Shown in pieces: positions 45,132 to 54,075 of a stretch of DNA of 64,000 bases. Source of the stretch: Serpentinicella alkaliphila (GTDB lineage Bacteria > Bacillota > Clostridia > Peptostreptococcales > Natronincolaceae). Below the pieces are notes generated by a model. It was not told where the DNA came from. It did no database searches and saw only the letters and a program-made list of their open reading frames with translations. How positions within the stretch are numbered: the stretch's first letter is position 1; each line of letters opens with the position of its first letter. Position numbers and translations under genes: made by a program. Location of the stretch: assembly GCF_018141405.1 (NCBI RefSeq), contig NZ_CP058648.1:1007001-1071000 (forward strand), written 5' to 3'.

Positions 45132-45183
45132 GCAAGGGTACAAAATAAAGTATATAGAGCTATCATTAAAAGAGGTGATTCTA

Positions 45184-45480
45184 ATGAGCATTCAGGGGTT
45201 TTATTTGCTTCCTCATCCTCCAATTATAGTTCCAGAGGTTGGAAAGGGAGCAGAGGAAAAGATTAAAAATACTAGGGAAAGTTTAAATGATATAGCTGCA
45301 GATATCAGTATGAAAGGGCCTAGTACAATTATATTAATTACACCACATGGCCCAATGTTTCAAGATGCTATTGCCCTTGCATCAGAGGATGAGATTAATG
45401 GGGATTTAAAGAATTTTGGAGCACCAGAAGTAAAAATGACAATACAATTAAGTAGAGAACTCACAAAGAAGATAATATGA
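45184..45480 (+). pseudogene. Memo/extradiol-dioxygenase-like gene, 5' part cut by an insertion
   Basis: From an ATG with AGAGGTGATT the frame reads SIQGFYLLPHPPIIVPEVG and TIILITPHGPMFQDAI, typical of the AmmeMemoRadiSam Memo-like protein. It runs out at residue 98, in LSRELTKKI, where the insertion element begins. The remainder lies at 47377 and beyond. About 50 residues are missing between the two parts. Confidence 0.8.
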
Positions 45481-45613
45481 ATTAACAAATAAAAGAAAAT
45501 AAATAAAACACTTAAAGCACTTGACTTTTCAGGTGTTTTTTTATGTTTTTTCAATAAAATTATTGTTGTGAGCTGTAGTTAGTTATTGGTATAATAGAAG
45601 AGGGTGCCATTTT

Positions 45614-47305
45614 ATGTATATAAGACTAAGTAAAGGTAATACTTCAAAGTTCACAAAAGTATATCTTGTTGAAGGTTATCGAGATGAAAATGGTAAGTCA
45701 AAACAACGAATAGTTAAGTCATATGGTAATCTTGAGGAGTTAGAAGCAAAAGATCCAAATATACTTCAAAAGTTAAAAGACGAAGCAAAAAATATGACCA
45801 AAAACCAGGTGAATATTACTCTTAATCTTAATAGTTCCAATGATGATATGGAAGTAGACCAAAACTATGGTTACTTCTTTTTAGAAAGACTTTATGAAGA
45901 TCTAGAAATATCTAACTTCTTTAAAAATAAGATGAATAATAAAAAATATGTTTTTGACGTGGATCAAGTTTTCAAACTTCTTCTTTATAGTAGGATACTA
46001 AATCCAGCTAGTAAAAAGGCGACAGTTGAGAATCGAAATCAATTCTTTGAACCCTTTGATGTGACTTTAGATTCTGTCTATGAAACTCTATCATTGATGA
46101 AGGAGATTAAGGGCGATCTACAGCTACATCTTCATAGAAAGATTACCGAAACCCAAGGAAGAGATACCTCGCTCATTTTCTTCGATGTAACCAATTATTA
46201 TTTCGAGACAGAAATTGAAAATGAGTTAAAAAAGGTTGGTGTTTCAAAAGAGAAAAAAAGAACACACATTGTTCAAATGAGTCTAGCTATCGATCAAGAA
46301 GGACTGCCTGTTGGCTATGAGCTTTTCTCTGGTAATACCCATGATAGTACAATGTTGATTCCATCTATGATTGATATGAAAGAGCGATATAAAATGGGTA
46401 GAGTTATATTAACAGCTGATAAAGCGCTCAATAGTGGTAAAAATCTCGCATTTCTTGTTAGCAATGGTGATGGTTACATAGTTTCACAAAAGGTAAGAGG
46501 CTCATCTAAAGCATTCATAAATAAGATATTAGAAGATGATGGCTATGTCTATAACGACTCGAAAACATTTAAAATCAAATCTTTTCTAAGAGAAAGAAGT
46601 ACAAAAGATGAAAATGGAAATGATGTCTTGCTAAAAGAAAAAGTAGTTGCTTTCTGGTCACAAGATTTTGACTCAAGAGAAAAACATAAAAGAGAGTTAT
46701 TAGAAGATAAAATTAACGAGTACCTTACTAATCCTTCAAAATACAAAGCTTCAAATCGACATGGGATAAAAAAATATTTGAAAGAAATTGAAGTTGATAC
46801 AATAACCGGTGAAGTAGAAGATAAAAAAACAATTTTAAAATTTGAACAGGATAAATATGAAAGGGATGTAGCCTTAGATGGCTATTATGCCCTAGTAACA
46901 AGTGAAATAGACATGCCTGATTCGGATATTATTGAGAGGTATAGGGGGCTTTGGAGGATTGAAGACTCATTTAGAGTTTTGAAATCGGACCTAGAAGGCC
47001 GTCCTGTTTATGTTAGAAGAGAAGATCGCATAGAAGGACACTTTCTATTATGCTTTGTAGCCCTTCTAATGACAAGACTTCTAGAGAATAAACTATGCAA
47101 TAAGTATTCGATTAGAAAAATACAAGAGGCTTTAAAAAATGCTACTTGCAGAAAAATCACCAGTGGAATCTATTCATTAAACAAACAAGATGATGTGTTT
47201 AGAACCTTAGAAAATGCTTATGATGTATCTCTTAATTATAAAAACGTCAGGATAGAGCAGATTCGTTTATACCGAAAGGAAATAGTTCACAACGTCAAAA
47301 ACTAA
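45614..47305 (+). CDS. IS1634-family transposase
   Basis: 563 residues and uninterrupted. DDE-fold segments include LIFFDVTNYYFETE with the first Asp, VILTADKALNSGKN with the second, and GLWRIEDSFRVLKSDLEGRP with the final Glu. The last has the (Y)-x2-R-x3-E-x6-K order usual in IS4-superfamily enzymes. AGAGGGTG precedes the ATG. It appears intact and may be mobile. A 14-bp stem terminator follows. Confidence 0.9.
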   Translation: MYIRLSKGNTSKFTKVYLVEGYRDENGKSKQRIVKSYGNLEELEAKDPNILQKLKDEAKNMTKNQVNITLNLNSSNDDMEVDQNYGYFFLERLYEDLEISNFFKNKMNNKKYVFDVDQVFKLLLYSRILNPASKKATVENRNQFFEPFDVTLDSVYETLSLMKEIKGDLQLHLHRKITETQGRDTSLIFFDVTNYYFETEIENELKKVGVSKEKKRTHIVQMSLAIDQEGLPVGYELFSGNTHDSTMLIPSMIDMKERYKMGRVILTADKALNSGKNLAFLVSNGDGYIVSQKVRGSSKAFINKILEDDGYVYNDSKTFKIKSFLRERSTKDENGNDVLLKEKVVAFWSQDFDSREKHKRELLEDKINEYLTNPSKYKASNRHGIKKYLKEIEVDTITGEVEDKKTILKFEQDKYERDVALDGYYALVTSEIDMPDSDIIERYRGLWRIEDSFRVLKSDLEGRPVYVRREDRIEGHFLLCFVALLMTRLLENKLCNKYSIRKIQEALKNATCRKITSGIYSLNKQDDVFRTLENAYDVSLNYKNVRIEQIRLYRKEIVHNVKN

Positions 47306-47310
47306 TAAAT

Positions 47311-47352
47311 AAACAGTTCAAACCTAGTTGTTTAAAGGGGTTTGAACTGTTT
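47311..47352. terminator. Terminator at the right end of the element
   Basis: AAACAGTTCAAACC (47311-47324) pairs perfectly with GGTTTGAACTGTTT (47339-47352), followed by a T run. Confidence 0.85.
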
Positions 47353-47376
47353 GTTTTTATCTTAACCTCTAAACTC

Positions 47377-47905
47377 GGGTATAAGCTTGTATATATTACT
47401 TATGCTGCCTTAAACGATATTGATTTATATAAATTAGGTATACAAATTAATAGGGCAGTAGAAGGGATCGCTGAAGAGGTGGTTATTACAGCTAGTGGGA
47501 AGTTATCACATAGGCTTAAAGAAGATGGACCCTACGGATATGATATTTCTGGTGAAATATTTGACTAGCAGTTTCTTCATTTTTTACAAAAGGGAGATGT
47601 TGAGGGGGTACTAGCTATTTCTGACGAAACTATTTGTAATGCAGCGGAATGTGGAAGAAGATCTGTACTTATATTACTTGGTGCCTTAGAAGGCAAGCAG
47701 TTTAACGGAGAACTTCTAAGCTATGAAAGCACTTTTGGAGTAGGCTATGGAGTAATGAAGTTTAATGTATTATCTGAGAAGAACCGCTACTAGACAAGCT
47801 GGAAAAACAACGGTATGACGCATTCGAGAAAAGAATAAATCAGAGGCACCCTTATGTTAGACTAGCTAGGGAGAGTCTAACTACATATATTAACAAAGGG
47901 CTCTT
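47377..47905 (+). pseudogene. Memo/AMMECR1 gene, 3' part, interrupted and truncated
   Basis: The frame resumes as YKLVYITYAALNDIDLYKLG and AIEGI-like sequence, hits an in-frame TAG near 47566, then continues DVEGVLAISDETICNAAECG and a Memo-like Cys/Gly segment. After a stop near 47793, a shifted frame gives FEKRINQRHPYVRLARESLT, the start of an AMMECR1 domain. That domain breaks off at about 47905, where a minus-strand gamma-carbonic-anhydrase fragment begins. The gene was therefore a Memo-AMMECR1 fusion and is now dead. Confidence 0.7.
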
Positions 47906-48207
47906 AGACCGTGAAGAATAATACCATCTTGAATATTTGAATTTGTTCCTATATAAAAAGGGAATCCCTCATCTGCCCTAATTGAAGCACTAGGGGCAAT
48001 AAATACATTTTCATTTATTACAACAGCCCCTATTATGCTTGAAAATGGACTCGAAAAACTACTGGGATGAATAATTGGATAATATGCGTAAGGAGTAAAG
48101 GAAGTTATAGGGCTCGGGCCTATAAAGACTGTATAAATATTTGAAGGATTGCACCTACAGTAAGAATACTTCTGCTGTAATAGCTCGGTCTCATGTTTTT
48201 TATTCAT
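47890..48207 (-). pseudogene. Gamma-carbonic-anhydrase-like protein, truncated
   Basis: Reads MNKKHETELLQQKYSYC, then IGPSPITSFTPYAYYPIIHP, SPFSSIIGAVVINENVFIAP and SIRADEGFPFYIGTNSNIQD, the N-terminal part of the left-handed beta-helix CamH type. It stops after GIILHGL where catalytic His residues and the rest of the beta-helix should follow. The truncation coincides with the broken AMMECR1 domain. Confidence 0.75.
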
Positions 48208-48385
48208 TTAAAGGCACCTCATAAGAGTAATTTGCTACATGATATGCAACAGTAAAAATAAAAGTACCTTAAATAAGGAACATCCATTAGAAGATAGAAA
48301 GTGATTTAAAAAAATAGTGAATAATACTCGTAAATAGCATAAGGCGATATATTTGGAAGTGTTACAAAATAATTTAAAAAAAATA

Positions 48386-48432
48386 TTTACATTATATAAA
48401 AAACATGGTAATATTACTGATAAGTGTTATCA
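48386..48432 (+). promoter_or_regulatory. Promoter and Fur-like box before the FMN-binding gene
   Basis: TTTACA (48386-48391) and TAATAT (48409-48414) are 17 bp apart. TGATAAG-T-GTTATCA (48418-48432) is a perfect 7-1-7 palindrome of the Fur/PerR type at the predicted start. Confidence 0.75.
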
Positions 48433-48555
48433 CATAACAAAAACAATCACTACAATTAATTTATCATTTAAAATTGATTATGAATGACAGTTGTTTGATA
48501 GGGGTTGTTATAAAAGGATAATCAAAATAAAAAGACAACCAAGGAGGATTTTTTA

Positions 48556-49233
48556 ATGAAGAAAAAAATTGTATCAGGTTTATTGGTAGCAGTAATGTTA
48601 GCAACTGGTGTAGCATATGCGTCAGGAAAGAAAGTTGAGGCATCTGTTTCATCAATTAAGTATTTCTTTAACGGGGTAGAGAAGGCACCTGTAGGATCAC
48701 ACATACTTATTCACGATAATACAACTTATGTACCACTAAGATTCGTAGCAGAGACATTAGGAGCAAATGTAGAATATGATAAAAATACTAATTCTGTATA
48801 TATTACTGATAAGTCTCAACCACAGGCTCAAGCCCAAGTACAAACTAAAGCACCAGCTACAGTATCATATGAGGATGGGATTTACAGAGGAACTTTTGAT
48901 TATGAAGGGATACAACAAGTAGCAGTTCAATTTGAGCTTAAAAACAATGTAATCCAAAATATTAGATTTGCACATTTAGCGTATAAAGGTGTTGATTATA
49001 GAGCAGAGAAAGAAGATGCCAAAATAATAGGATTAAGAACACAACATGAAGACTTAATTAACTACCTAGTAGGTAAAGATATTAGGGTAAGCTTAAAAGA
49101 CCTTTATGATCCAGGAAAAATTGTTACAAGTCAAGTAGATGCAATGACAGGAGCAACTTTAAGATCTGGTAAAATAATATCTGCAATTAGAGATAGTCTT
49201 AACAGAGGAGTATATAGCTACCCTAAAAAATAA
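48556..49233 (+). CDS. Secreted copper-amine-oxidase-N / FMN-binding domain protein
   Basis: 225 residues. A signal peptide (1-23) is followed by a copper-amine-oxidase-N-like stalk domain (IKYFFNGVEKAPVGSHI, TYVPLRFVAETLGANVEYD; about 30-85), a Gln/Ala-rich linker, and an FMN-binding domain (about 103-225). That domain ends in VDAMTGATLRSGK, the D-x-x-[ST]-G-A-T motif at which ApbE attaches FMN to Thr. It probably carries electrons outside the cell. AAGGAGG precedes the ATG. A Fur-like box suggests induction in low iron. Confidence 0.88.
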   Translation: MKKKIVSGLLVAVMLATGVAYASGKKVEASVSSIKYFFNGVEKAPVGSHILIHDNTTYVPLRFVAETLGANVEYDKNTNSVYITDKSQPQAQAQVQTKAPATVSYEDGIYRGTFDYEGIQQVAVQFELKNNVIQNIRFAHLAYKGVDYRAEKEDAKIIGLRTQHEDLINYLVGKDIRVSLKDLYDPGKIVTSQVDAMTGATLRSGKIISAIRDSLNRGVYSYPKK

Positions 49234-49256
49234 TTTAAATTAAATATGTACATAGC

Positions 49257-49290
49257 AAAAATAGTAGGTATAAAAGTGCCTACTATTTTT
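49257..49290. terminator. Bidirectional terminator between the FMN-binding genes
   Basis: AAAAATAGTAGG (49257-49268) pairs perfectly with CCTACTATTTTT (49279-49290). The two flanking genes converge on it. Confidence 0.85.
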
Positions 49291-49359
49291 GTTGGTAAAA
49301 TTTTAGCAAACTAAAAAAGTTAGCGTTATCAATGATATGCTAACTTTTAATAATAGTAA

Positions 49360-50016
49360 CTAGTGATTAAGAGAATTTTTTACTGCATTTATAAAGCCAT
49401 TTGATGAATGTGTTGCACCTGATACAGCATCTACTTCTAGCTCTTGAGAAGAAATGATAGTATTTGATAAAGTTTTAAAGGCTTTTTCCGCGATACTAGG
49501 AGTATCATCATGATATGTAACGTCAATTTTATTAATTTTTCCATTAACAACGCTCACTGTAACATCTATAGTATCCTCATACCCCATTGCAGAACCCTTA
49601 TAGGTACCATCCTTATATTTATTTGTATTTACTATTGGTTGTTCCTTTTGTTCCTCTATGTTTACATTATTTTCAATCTTTATGTTATTATTACTATTTT
49701 GTGAAGTCCCGTTATTTTGATTATTTGGTATAGAATTTTCCTTAGTACTAACCTCTTTTTTTATAGATTCTTTAGTTGAAGGAGCAAGGGGCTGAGTAGC
49801 TTTTTCTTGGTTTTCTTCTTCAACTTCATTTATTTTTACATCCTCATTTAAATCACTTTCTTCTGTTTCTACATCATCTTCTAAATTAGTTTCTGATATT
49901 TCTATTTTTGTATTGGAGTCCTCTAGTTTTTTAGACGTATCCTTTTGAGTGTTGCAGCCTAGTAAAGTAATAGAAACTACTGTACATAGAGCAATAAATT
50001 TGATAAATGAACGCAA
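49360..50016 (-). CDS. FMN-binding domain lipoprotein
   Basis: 218 residues from a TTG at 50016, chosen because AAGGAGG lies 8 nt upstream. The lipobox ITLLGC lies near residue 20. A long acidic, Glu/Asn/Thr-rich linker follows, then an FMN-binding domain (about 130-218) with DGTYKGSAMGYEDTIDVTV and the flavinylation motif DAVSGATHSS. It is a membrane-anchored electron carrier, likely the partner of the protein encoded convergently at 48556. A Fur-like box precedes it. Confidence 0.88.
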   Translation of the reverse strand: MRSFIKFIALCTVVSITLLGCNTQKDTSKKLEDSNTKIEISETNLEDDVETEESDLNEDVKINEVEEENQEKATQPLAPSTKESIKKEVSTKENSIPNNQNNGTSQNSNNNIKIENNVNIEEQKEQPIVNTNKYKDGTYKGSAMGYEDTIDVTVSVVNGKINKIDVTYHDDTPSIAEKAFKTLSNTIISSQELEVDAVSGATHSSNGFINAVKNSLNH

Positions 50017-50056
50017 ATGTAAATCCTCCTTTAATATAATGAATATTTCGATCAAA

Positions 50057-50114
50057 TGACACTTGTTATCATTGTCTTGTATAAGATAATAAACTAATTA
50101 CTTAATAATGTCAA
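50057..50114 (-). promoter_or_regulatory. Promoter and Fur-like box of the FMN-binding lipoprotein gene
   Basis: On the minus strand TTGACA (50114-50109) and TATTAT (50091-50086) are 17 bp apart. TGACACT-T-GTTATCA (50057-50071), an imperfect 7-1-7 palindrome, lies just inside the transcript. Confidence 0.65.
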
Positions 50115-50370
50115 CTATTTAATATATCTGTTAAATATGCACGAATTAATCGAGAATAGAAGTTATTTTATAAAAATAAGATAATGATGGATATATTCTA
50201 AGTTATATAGAATAGTATATATAGTCTAGGAATTTAATGTAGCATTTAGCATTAAGAAAATTAACAATAATATGGTAATATAAAGATGTAGTAATAAAAT
50301 GTACAATTAGTTTAAATGATGTTTAATATAAGTGGAATTAAGTAAAAGGAAAAGAAATAAGAGGTGAGGT

Positions 50371-50805
50371 ATGGAAAAAATAAAAAAAGTAATTTATATA
50401 TGTATGGGAGTAGTAGCTTTTTCATTAGGAGCAATTGGGGCATTTCTCCCAATACTTCCTACTACACCATTTTTATTGCTAGCATTATTTTGTTTTTCTA
50501 AGGGCTCTAAAAGATGTAATGATTGGTTTGTAAAAACGAAGCTCTATAAGAAATATTTAGAAGAGTTCGTGAATAATAGAGCTATGACTTTGAGACAAAA
50601 GGTTTACATATTATTGTTTGCGGACACAATGATTGCAATACCTTTGATAGTTATTAATAACTTATATGTCAGATTATTTTTAATTGTTCTTGTTTTATTT
50701 AAATATTATTACTTTATATATAGAATCAAAACTATTAAAGCTGAGGCCGATAGTGGGGAAGGAGGGCCATTGCAGGTGGATTTTTATGAGCAACAGAATA
50801 GATAA
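50371..50805 (+). CDS. DUF454 / YbaN-family small membrane protein
   Basis: 144 residues with two N-terminal helices (VIYICMGVVAFSLGAIGAFL, then PTTPFLLLALFCFSKG) and two more at about 73-115. The family signature GxxLPxLPTTPFLLLA is present, followed by the conserved FVKTKLYKKYLEEF region. Function unknown; often found with haem or iron genes. A GAGGTGAG site precedes the ATG. It overlaps the next gene by 20 nt. Confidence 0.88.
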   Translation: MEKIKKVIYICMGVVAFSLGAIGAFLPILPTTPFLLLALFCFSKGSKRCNDWFVKTKLYKKYLEEFVNNRAMTLRQKVYILLFADTMIAIPLIVINNLYVRLFLIVLVLFKYYYFIYRIKTIKAEADSGEGGPLQVDFYEQQNR

Positions 50806-51085
50806 GGAAAAAGATATAATTAATTTAATGATAAGGCTATATTGTACTAGAAAACATGATAATAATGAAAATGAAATTTGCAATCAATGTAAGGGGCTTT
50901 TAGCTTATGCTATTATGCGCTTAAGTAATTGTAAATATGGAAATAGAAAAAGCTCATGCAGAAGGTGTAAGACACCATGTTATAGACCTGAAATGAAAAT
51001 AAAGATAAAAGAAGTAATGAGATATTGTGGACCTAGGATAATAATATATAAACCCATGGAGTTTGTAAGACACCTTGTTAAATAA
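50786..51085 (+). CDS. Nitrous-oxide-stimulated-promoter family protein
   Basis: 99 residues from the ATG at 50786 (MSNRIDKEKDIINL). Residues 18-75 contain seven conserved Cys (CTRKH, CNQCKGLL, CKYG, CRRCKTPC) and YRPEMKIKIKEVMRYCGPR, the hallmark of this family, which may bind metal or an FeS centre. The name comes from early expression data and its function is unsettled. It overlaps the DUF454 gene by 20 nt, so translation is coupled. Confidence 0.85.
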   Translation: MSNRIDKEKDIINLMIRLYCTRKHDNNENEICNQCKGLLAYAIMRLSNCKYGNRKSSCRRCKTPCYRPEMKIKIKEVMRYCGPRIIIYKPMEFVRHLVK

Positions 51086-51122
51086 AGTAAGATAAGATAT
51101 TAAATAATATAGTAAATAGATT

Positions 51123-51154
51123 AATGGTCATATTCCAAAAATATGACCATTTTC
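51123..51154. terminator. Bidirectional terminator
   Basis: AATGGTCATAT (51123-51133) pairs perfectly with ATATGACCATT (51141-51151), T run on the plus strand. Confidence 0.85.
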
Positions 51155-51166
51155 AAATAAAACATA

Positions 51167-52126
51167 CTAATGAGGAGAAATGAAGTTTTCAAGTCTTTCT
51201 TCTATGAAACAAACAAGTTCTGATATATCTTTATTATCAACAGGAAGTTTCTCAAACCACACATCTTTACCTTCGTTCGTGAAATATAGAGCTTTCATTA
51301 TTATTTCAGGACGATATTCAAAGTGAAGTATATCAAACTGTCCCCATTTACCACCCCAAATAAAATAGTTTTTTTCCATGATATCTACTATTTCTTGTGG
51401 GTAGCCCTTAAGTCGTTTTTCACCGGCGGCTCTAGATGCCCATTGCCAGTAGTCATCTTTATTACTAGCTAAATCTATTGCTAAACCAAAGGCATGAGGA
51501 CTTAACCTATTAGTTTTAGAAATGTACCTATAATTATATGTACCCCCTAAGGGATATATATATGACCAAAGCAGAGGCTTTTCCTTTGCTAGGGCATTTA
51601 ATTCTGTGATAGCAGCTTTAAGATAATCTGAAGCATTATTATTGCTATTAAAACGATGATAATTTAAGTTTATTTGTACACCCACAAGATTTTTTTCTAT
51701 TAAGTGTTGTGTACCTCCATAAACTACATTTAATAGGGGATAGACTCTTATTCTTCCTGGATTATAGTCTTCTGGCATAAGCTTATTTATTGCCCCTATT
51801 ACGTACCTTTGCTCCAACATATCTTTAATATCAGGGTTACTCAACTTCTGTTCGTGAGTTTTCTCTTTTCCATCGTCGTATAAGATCTTCTCACCAGATT
51901 TTAAAATGAGGTATACCTTACTAGAATCCACAACTTCTAAATCTATAATATACTCTGGATAGGCTAGCATAAGTGAAAAAATATCTTGCTTCAATGTCGT
52001 CTCATAATCGTAAGTAGAGTTGACGGATGTTTTTTCGGTTCTGCCAATAATATAGTGGACTGTCAGTACTGAAAAAACTCCAAATATAACTAAAAGAAAA
52101 AACGTATACTTTTTAAAGGTTTTCAT
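51167..52126 (-). CDS. M15-family D-Ala-D-Ala carboxypeptidase/endopeptidase-like protein
   Basis: 319 residues. One N-terminal membrane helix (YTFFLLVIFGVFSVLTVHYI) anchors it outside the cell. The M15 zinc site appears at the C-terminal half: SPHAFGLAIDLAS supplies His and Asp, the catalytic Glu lies nearby, and DILHFEYRPE supplies the last His. It probably trims peptidoglycan peptides in the VanY/L,D-endopeptidase manner. It stands alone and has no visible regulator. Confidence 0.85.
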   Translation of the reverse strand: MKTFKKYTFFLLVIFGVFSVLTVHYIIGRTEKTSVNSTYDYETTLKQDIFSLMLAYPEYIIDLEVVDSSKVYLILKSGEKILYDDGKEKTHEQKLSNPDIKDMLEQRYVIGAINKLMPEDYNPGRIRVYPLLNVVYGGTQHLIEKNLVGVQINLNYHRFNSNNNASDYLKAAITELNALAKEKPLLWSYIYPLGGTYNYRYISKTNRLSPHAFGLAIDLASNKDDYWQWASRAAGEKRLKGYPQEIVDIMEKNYFIWGGKWGQFDILHFEYRPEIIMKALYFTNEGKDVWFEKLPVDNKDISELVCFIEERLENFISPH

Positions 52127-52488
52127 AGTTCACCTACTTATTATTTTTATAAACTAATTCTTTTTAAAGTGCTGATATATTATTTTATGTGTTAGCTTTA
52201 GATAAATATTACCCTGGTTATAAAGTAGGCAATGTATTTATGTGTCTAAAGACTAAGAATTTTTAAAATAGATTAGTGAAAGTTATAGATTTAGAAGAAG
52301 TCGAAAAAAACCATAACTACTAAAAAAAGACTAGATAAACAATAGTTAGGCCCATGATGAGATTAGGAAAAGATAACTCAAATTAATTTGTAGGATATTT
52401 AATTATTTTAGAAGTGAGCATATTTTTGATTATCCTCACTTCTGATTAATTAATTTCGTAACTTAATATAGTTGTACATGAATTCGCA
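52127..52488. other. Intergenic region
   Basis: About 360 nt of AT-rich sequence; no gene or repeat identified. Confidence 0.4.
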
Positions 52489-53310
52489 CTAAAGGTTTTG
52501 GATAAATTTGCCAACAACTGAGTTGTTGCACAAAGTTCCTATAGGGCACTTAATATTTGCTCTGAGTTTATAGCCTGTGTATTGTTGAATCTGACGGGTT
52601 TCAAGACTGCTATGCATAATTGATACAGAACTACTGATAGAATCTAAAATATTTTTTATATTAACTACTACACTAGTCGTTTCTTTTGATAGTTTTCTAA
52701 TCCTCTCTGCTACAACAGAAAAACCTTTTCCTTGGTCTCCAGCTTTTGCAGCTTCAATTGCAGCATTTAATCCCAAAAGATTAGTCTCATCAGATATTTC
52801 TTTAATATATCTTAAAATAGTATCGCTCTGGGACATTGCATTTATAGCATTTTTGTTTTTTCATCGTTTTTCAGATGAATTAGCAATACCAATGGCTGAG
52901 TTAGAAATTTCATTAACACTAGCAATAATTTCTTCAAAAGCAGCAGCAATATTTTCTGTAAGCTCTTTGTGAGTGTTTTGTCGTTTTAAGCTTCTACCAA
53001 TGTTAATTGACCCAATGGCTTTTCTTTTAGAGTTCCTTAAAGGTACTGTAATAGATTTAAAAGGAATCCCGAATACTTCTTTTGGTATAATTTCTACTAT
53101 TTTTCTATTTTCACAAATACATCTATACATAACATCACAAGATTGTAACGATGCACCTTCAATAGCACGTACATCTAGTTCAGTTCCTGGTAAATACTTT
53201 GAAAATGTTTTAGATCACCTATCCCAATTATACAATCCTCATCAAACAATTCTTGTAATAGTGGACTTATCTTAATAAAGTCATTTATTATCTTCTTATT
53301 CTTTTGCACA
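52489..53310 (-). pseudogene. Methyl-accepting chemotaxis protein, disrupted
   Basis: The conserved signalling hairpin is intact ([20 protein letters not shown], then [18 protein letters not shown]). Upstream, in the same frame but separated by a single TGA at 52861-52863, lies HKELTENIAAAFEEIIASVN with a sensory part (VEIIPKEVFGIPFKSITVPL). A further frameshift near 53205 separates DEDCIIGIGDLK from the start near 53308. After [10 protein letters not shown] the end has also diverged. It was a soluble-type receptor and is now broken. Confidence 0.75.
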
Positions 53311-53689
53311 ATCCCAACCCCTGTCTCGAATATTCGAATAATTTATAAAATATCCTGCATTAACAAATTATATTCAGAATTATTAACATTTCCAGGGCAA
53401 TAATTATATTAAAGTATCTACCCTCTAATAAATCTCATAAAATAAAATCTTAAAAGCACAGATTCGATTACACAAAGATAATAAATTAATATTGTAAAAA
53501 AATATGTATTTAATCTAAGTTATATAAGAGTATTCTTATCGACAAAACCTGCCGAACACTTTGAATTTACGAGGTTTCAAACGACTATATATCTTTAAAC
53601 AAGCATAATTTTAAAAACAATACCAATTATTGCACTAACTAAAGCATACAAATGAAAAAAAGAGAGACAGATTTACAAAACTCGGATTC
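53311..53689. other. Intergenic region
   Basis: AT-rich, nothing recognised except short spurious frames. Confidence 0.4.
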
Positions 53690-54060
53690 ACTCTGATTGT
53701 ATCGGTTACAATCAGTTGAGAATAAAAGAAACAGTGAAACGTCCACTGTGTTGTAAGACTAGATGTAGACCTGCTACGGAGACTGTGATGAGGATGAGAC
53801 TTACATAGTAGGTTCACCTCGAAGCAATAAAAGGGTAGCTAGAAAGTATAGCCTGTATGAGGACACTTGGGCTATATGAGCGGATTCTTTGTCCTATCCT
53901 TAAAGATGATACCTTATGAAACAACTGGGGTCTATCTGGAAACCTTCAAGCATGATAACTAATGAAGCAACTGCTGATGAAGGGAGAATACCTTCTTCGG
54001 TTACTTAGATATAGAAGTGATTGACTATGTTGTAGCCTCAATGGCTATATCATCATTATA
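53690..54060 (+). ncRNA. Candidate large structured RNA
   Basis: CTGATTGTA (53693-53701) pairs with TACAATCAG (53707-53715). ACAGTG (53731-53736) pairs with CACTGT (53744-53749). TATAGCC (53847-53853) pairs with GGCTATA (53870-53876). GAAGG-GAGAATA-CCTTC and TAGCC-TCAAT-GGCTA occur further on. TGTAAG and CTTACA enclose CCTGCTA, which can pair with TAGTAGG beyond them, giving a pseudoknot. The segment is more GC-rich than its flanks and carries no coding frame. It ends just before a ribosome binding site. It could be a decayed group I intron, a riboswitch-like leader or a free RNA. Confidence 0.45.
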
Positions 54061-54075
54061 CAAGGAGGAATGGAA

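Larger units (their letters stand above)
45481..47360 (+). mobile_element. IS1634-like insertion element (ends approximate)
   Basis: The element contains one transposase gene and flanking terminators, and separates two parts of one Memo/AMMECR1 gene. Terminal repeats and target duplication could not be fixed by eye; a weak TTAA-ATAAAA similarity is seen at both ends. The missing host codons show that sequence was lost at insertion or later. Confidence 0.7.

Noticed and set aside
45490-47360. Exact terminal inverted repeats for the IS1634-like element
   Set aside because: Only weak similarity could be seen between the ends and no target duplication was found, because host codons are missing at the junction.
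52861-52863. Selenocysteine or recoded TGA in the chemotaxis receptor
   Set aside because: A second frameshift further upstream and a diverged end indicate gene decay.
53635-53817. 60-codon minus-strand frame
   Set aside because: It lies opposite the structured-RNA candidate, lacks a ribosome binding site and is low in coding character.
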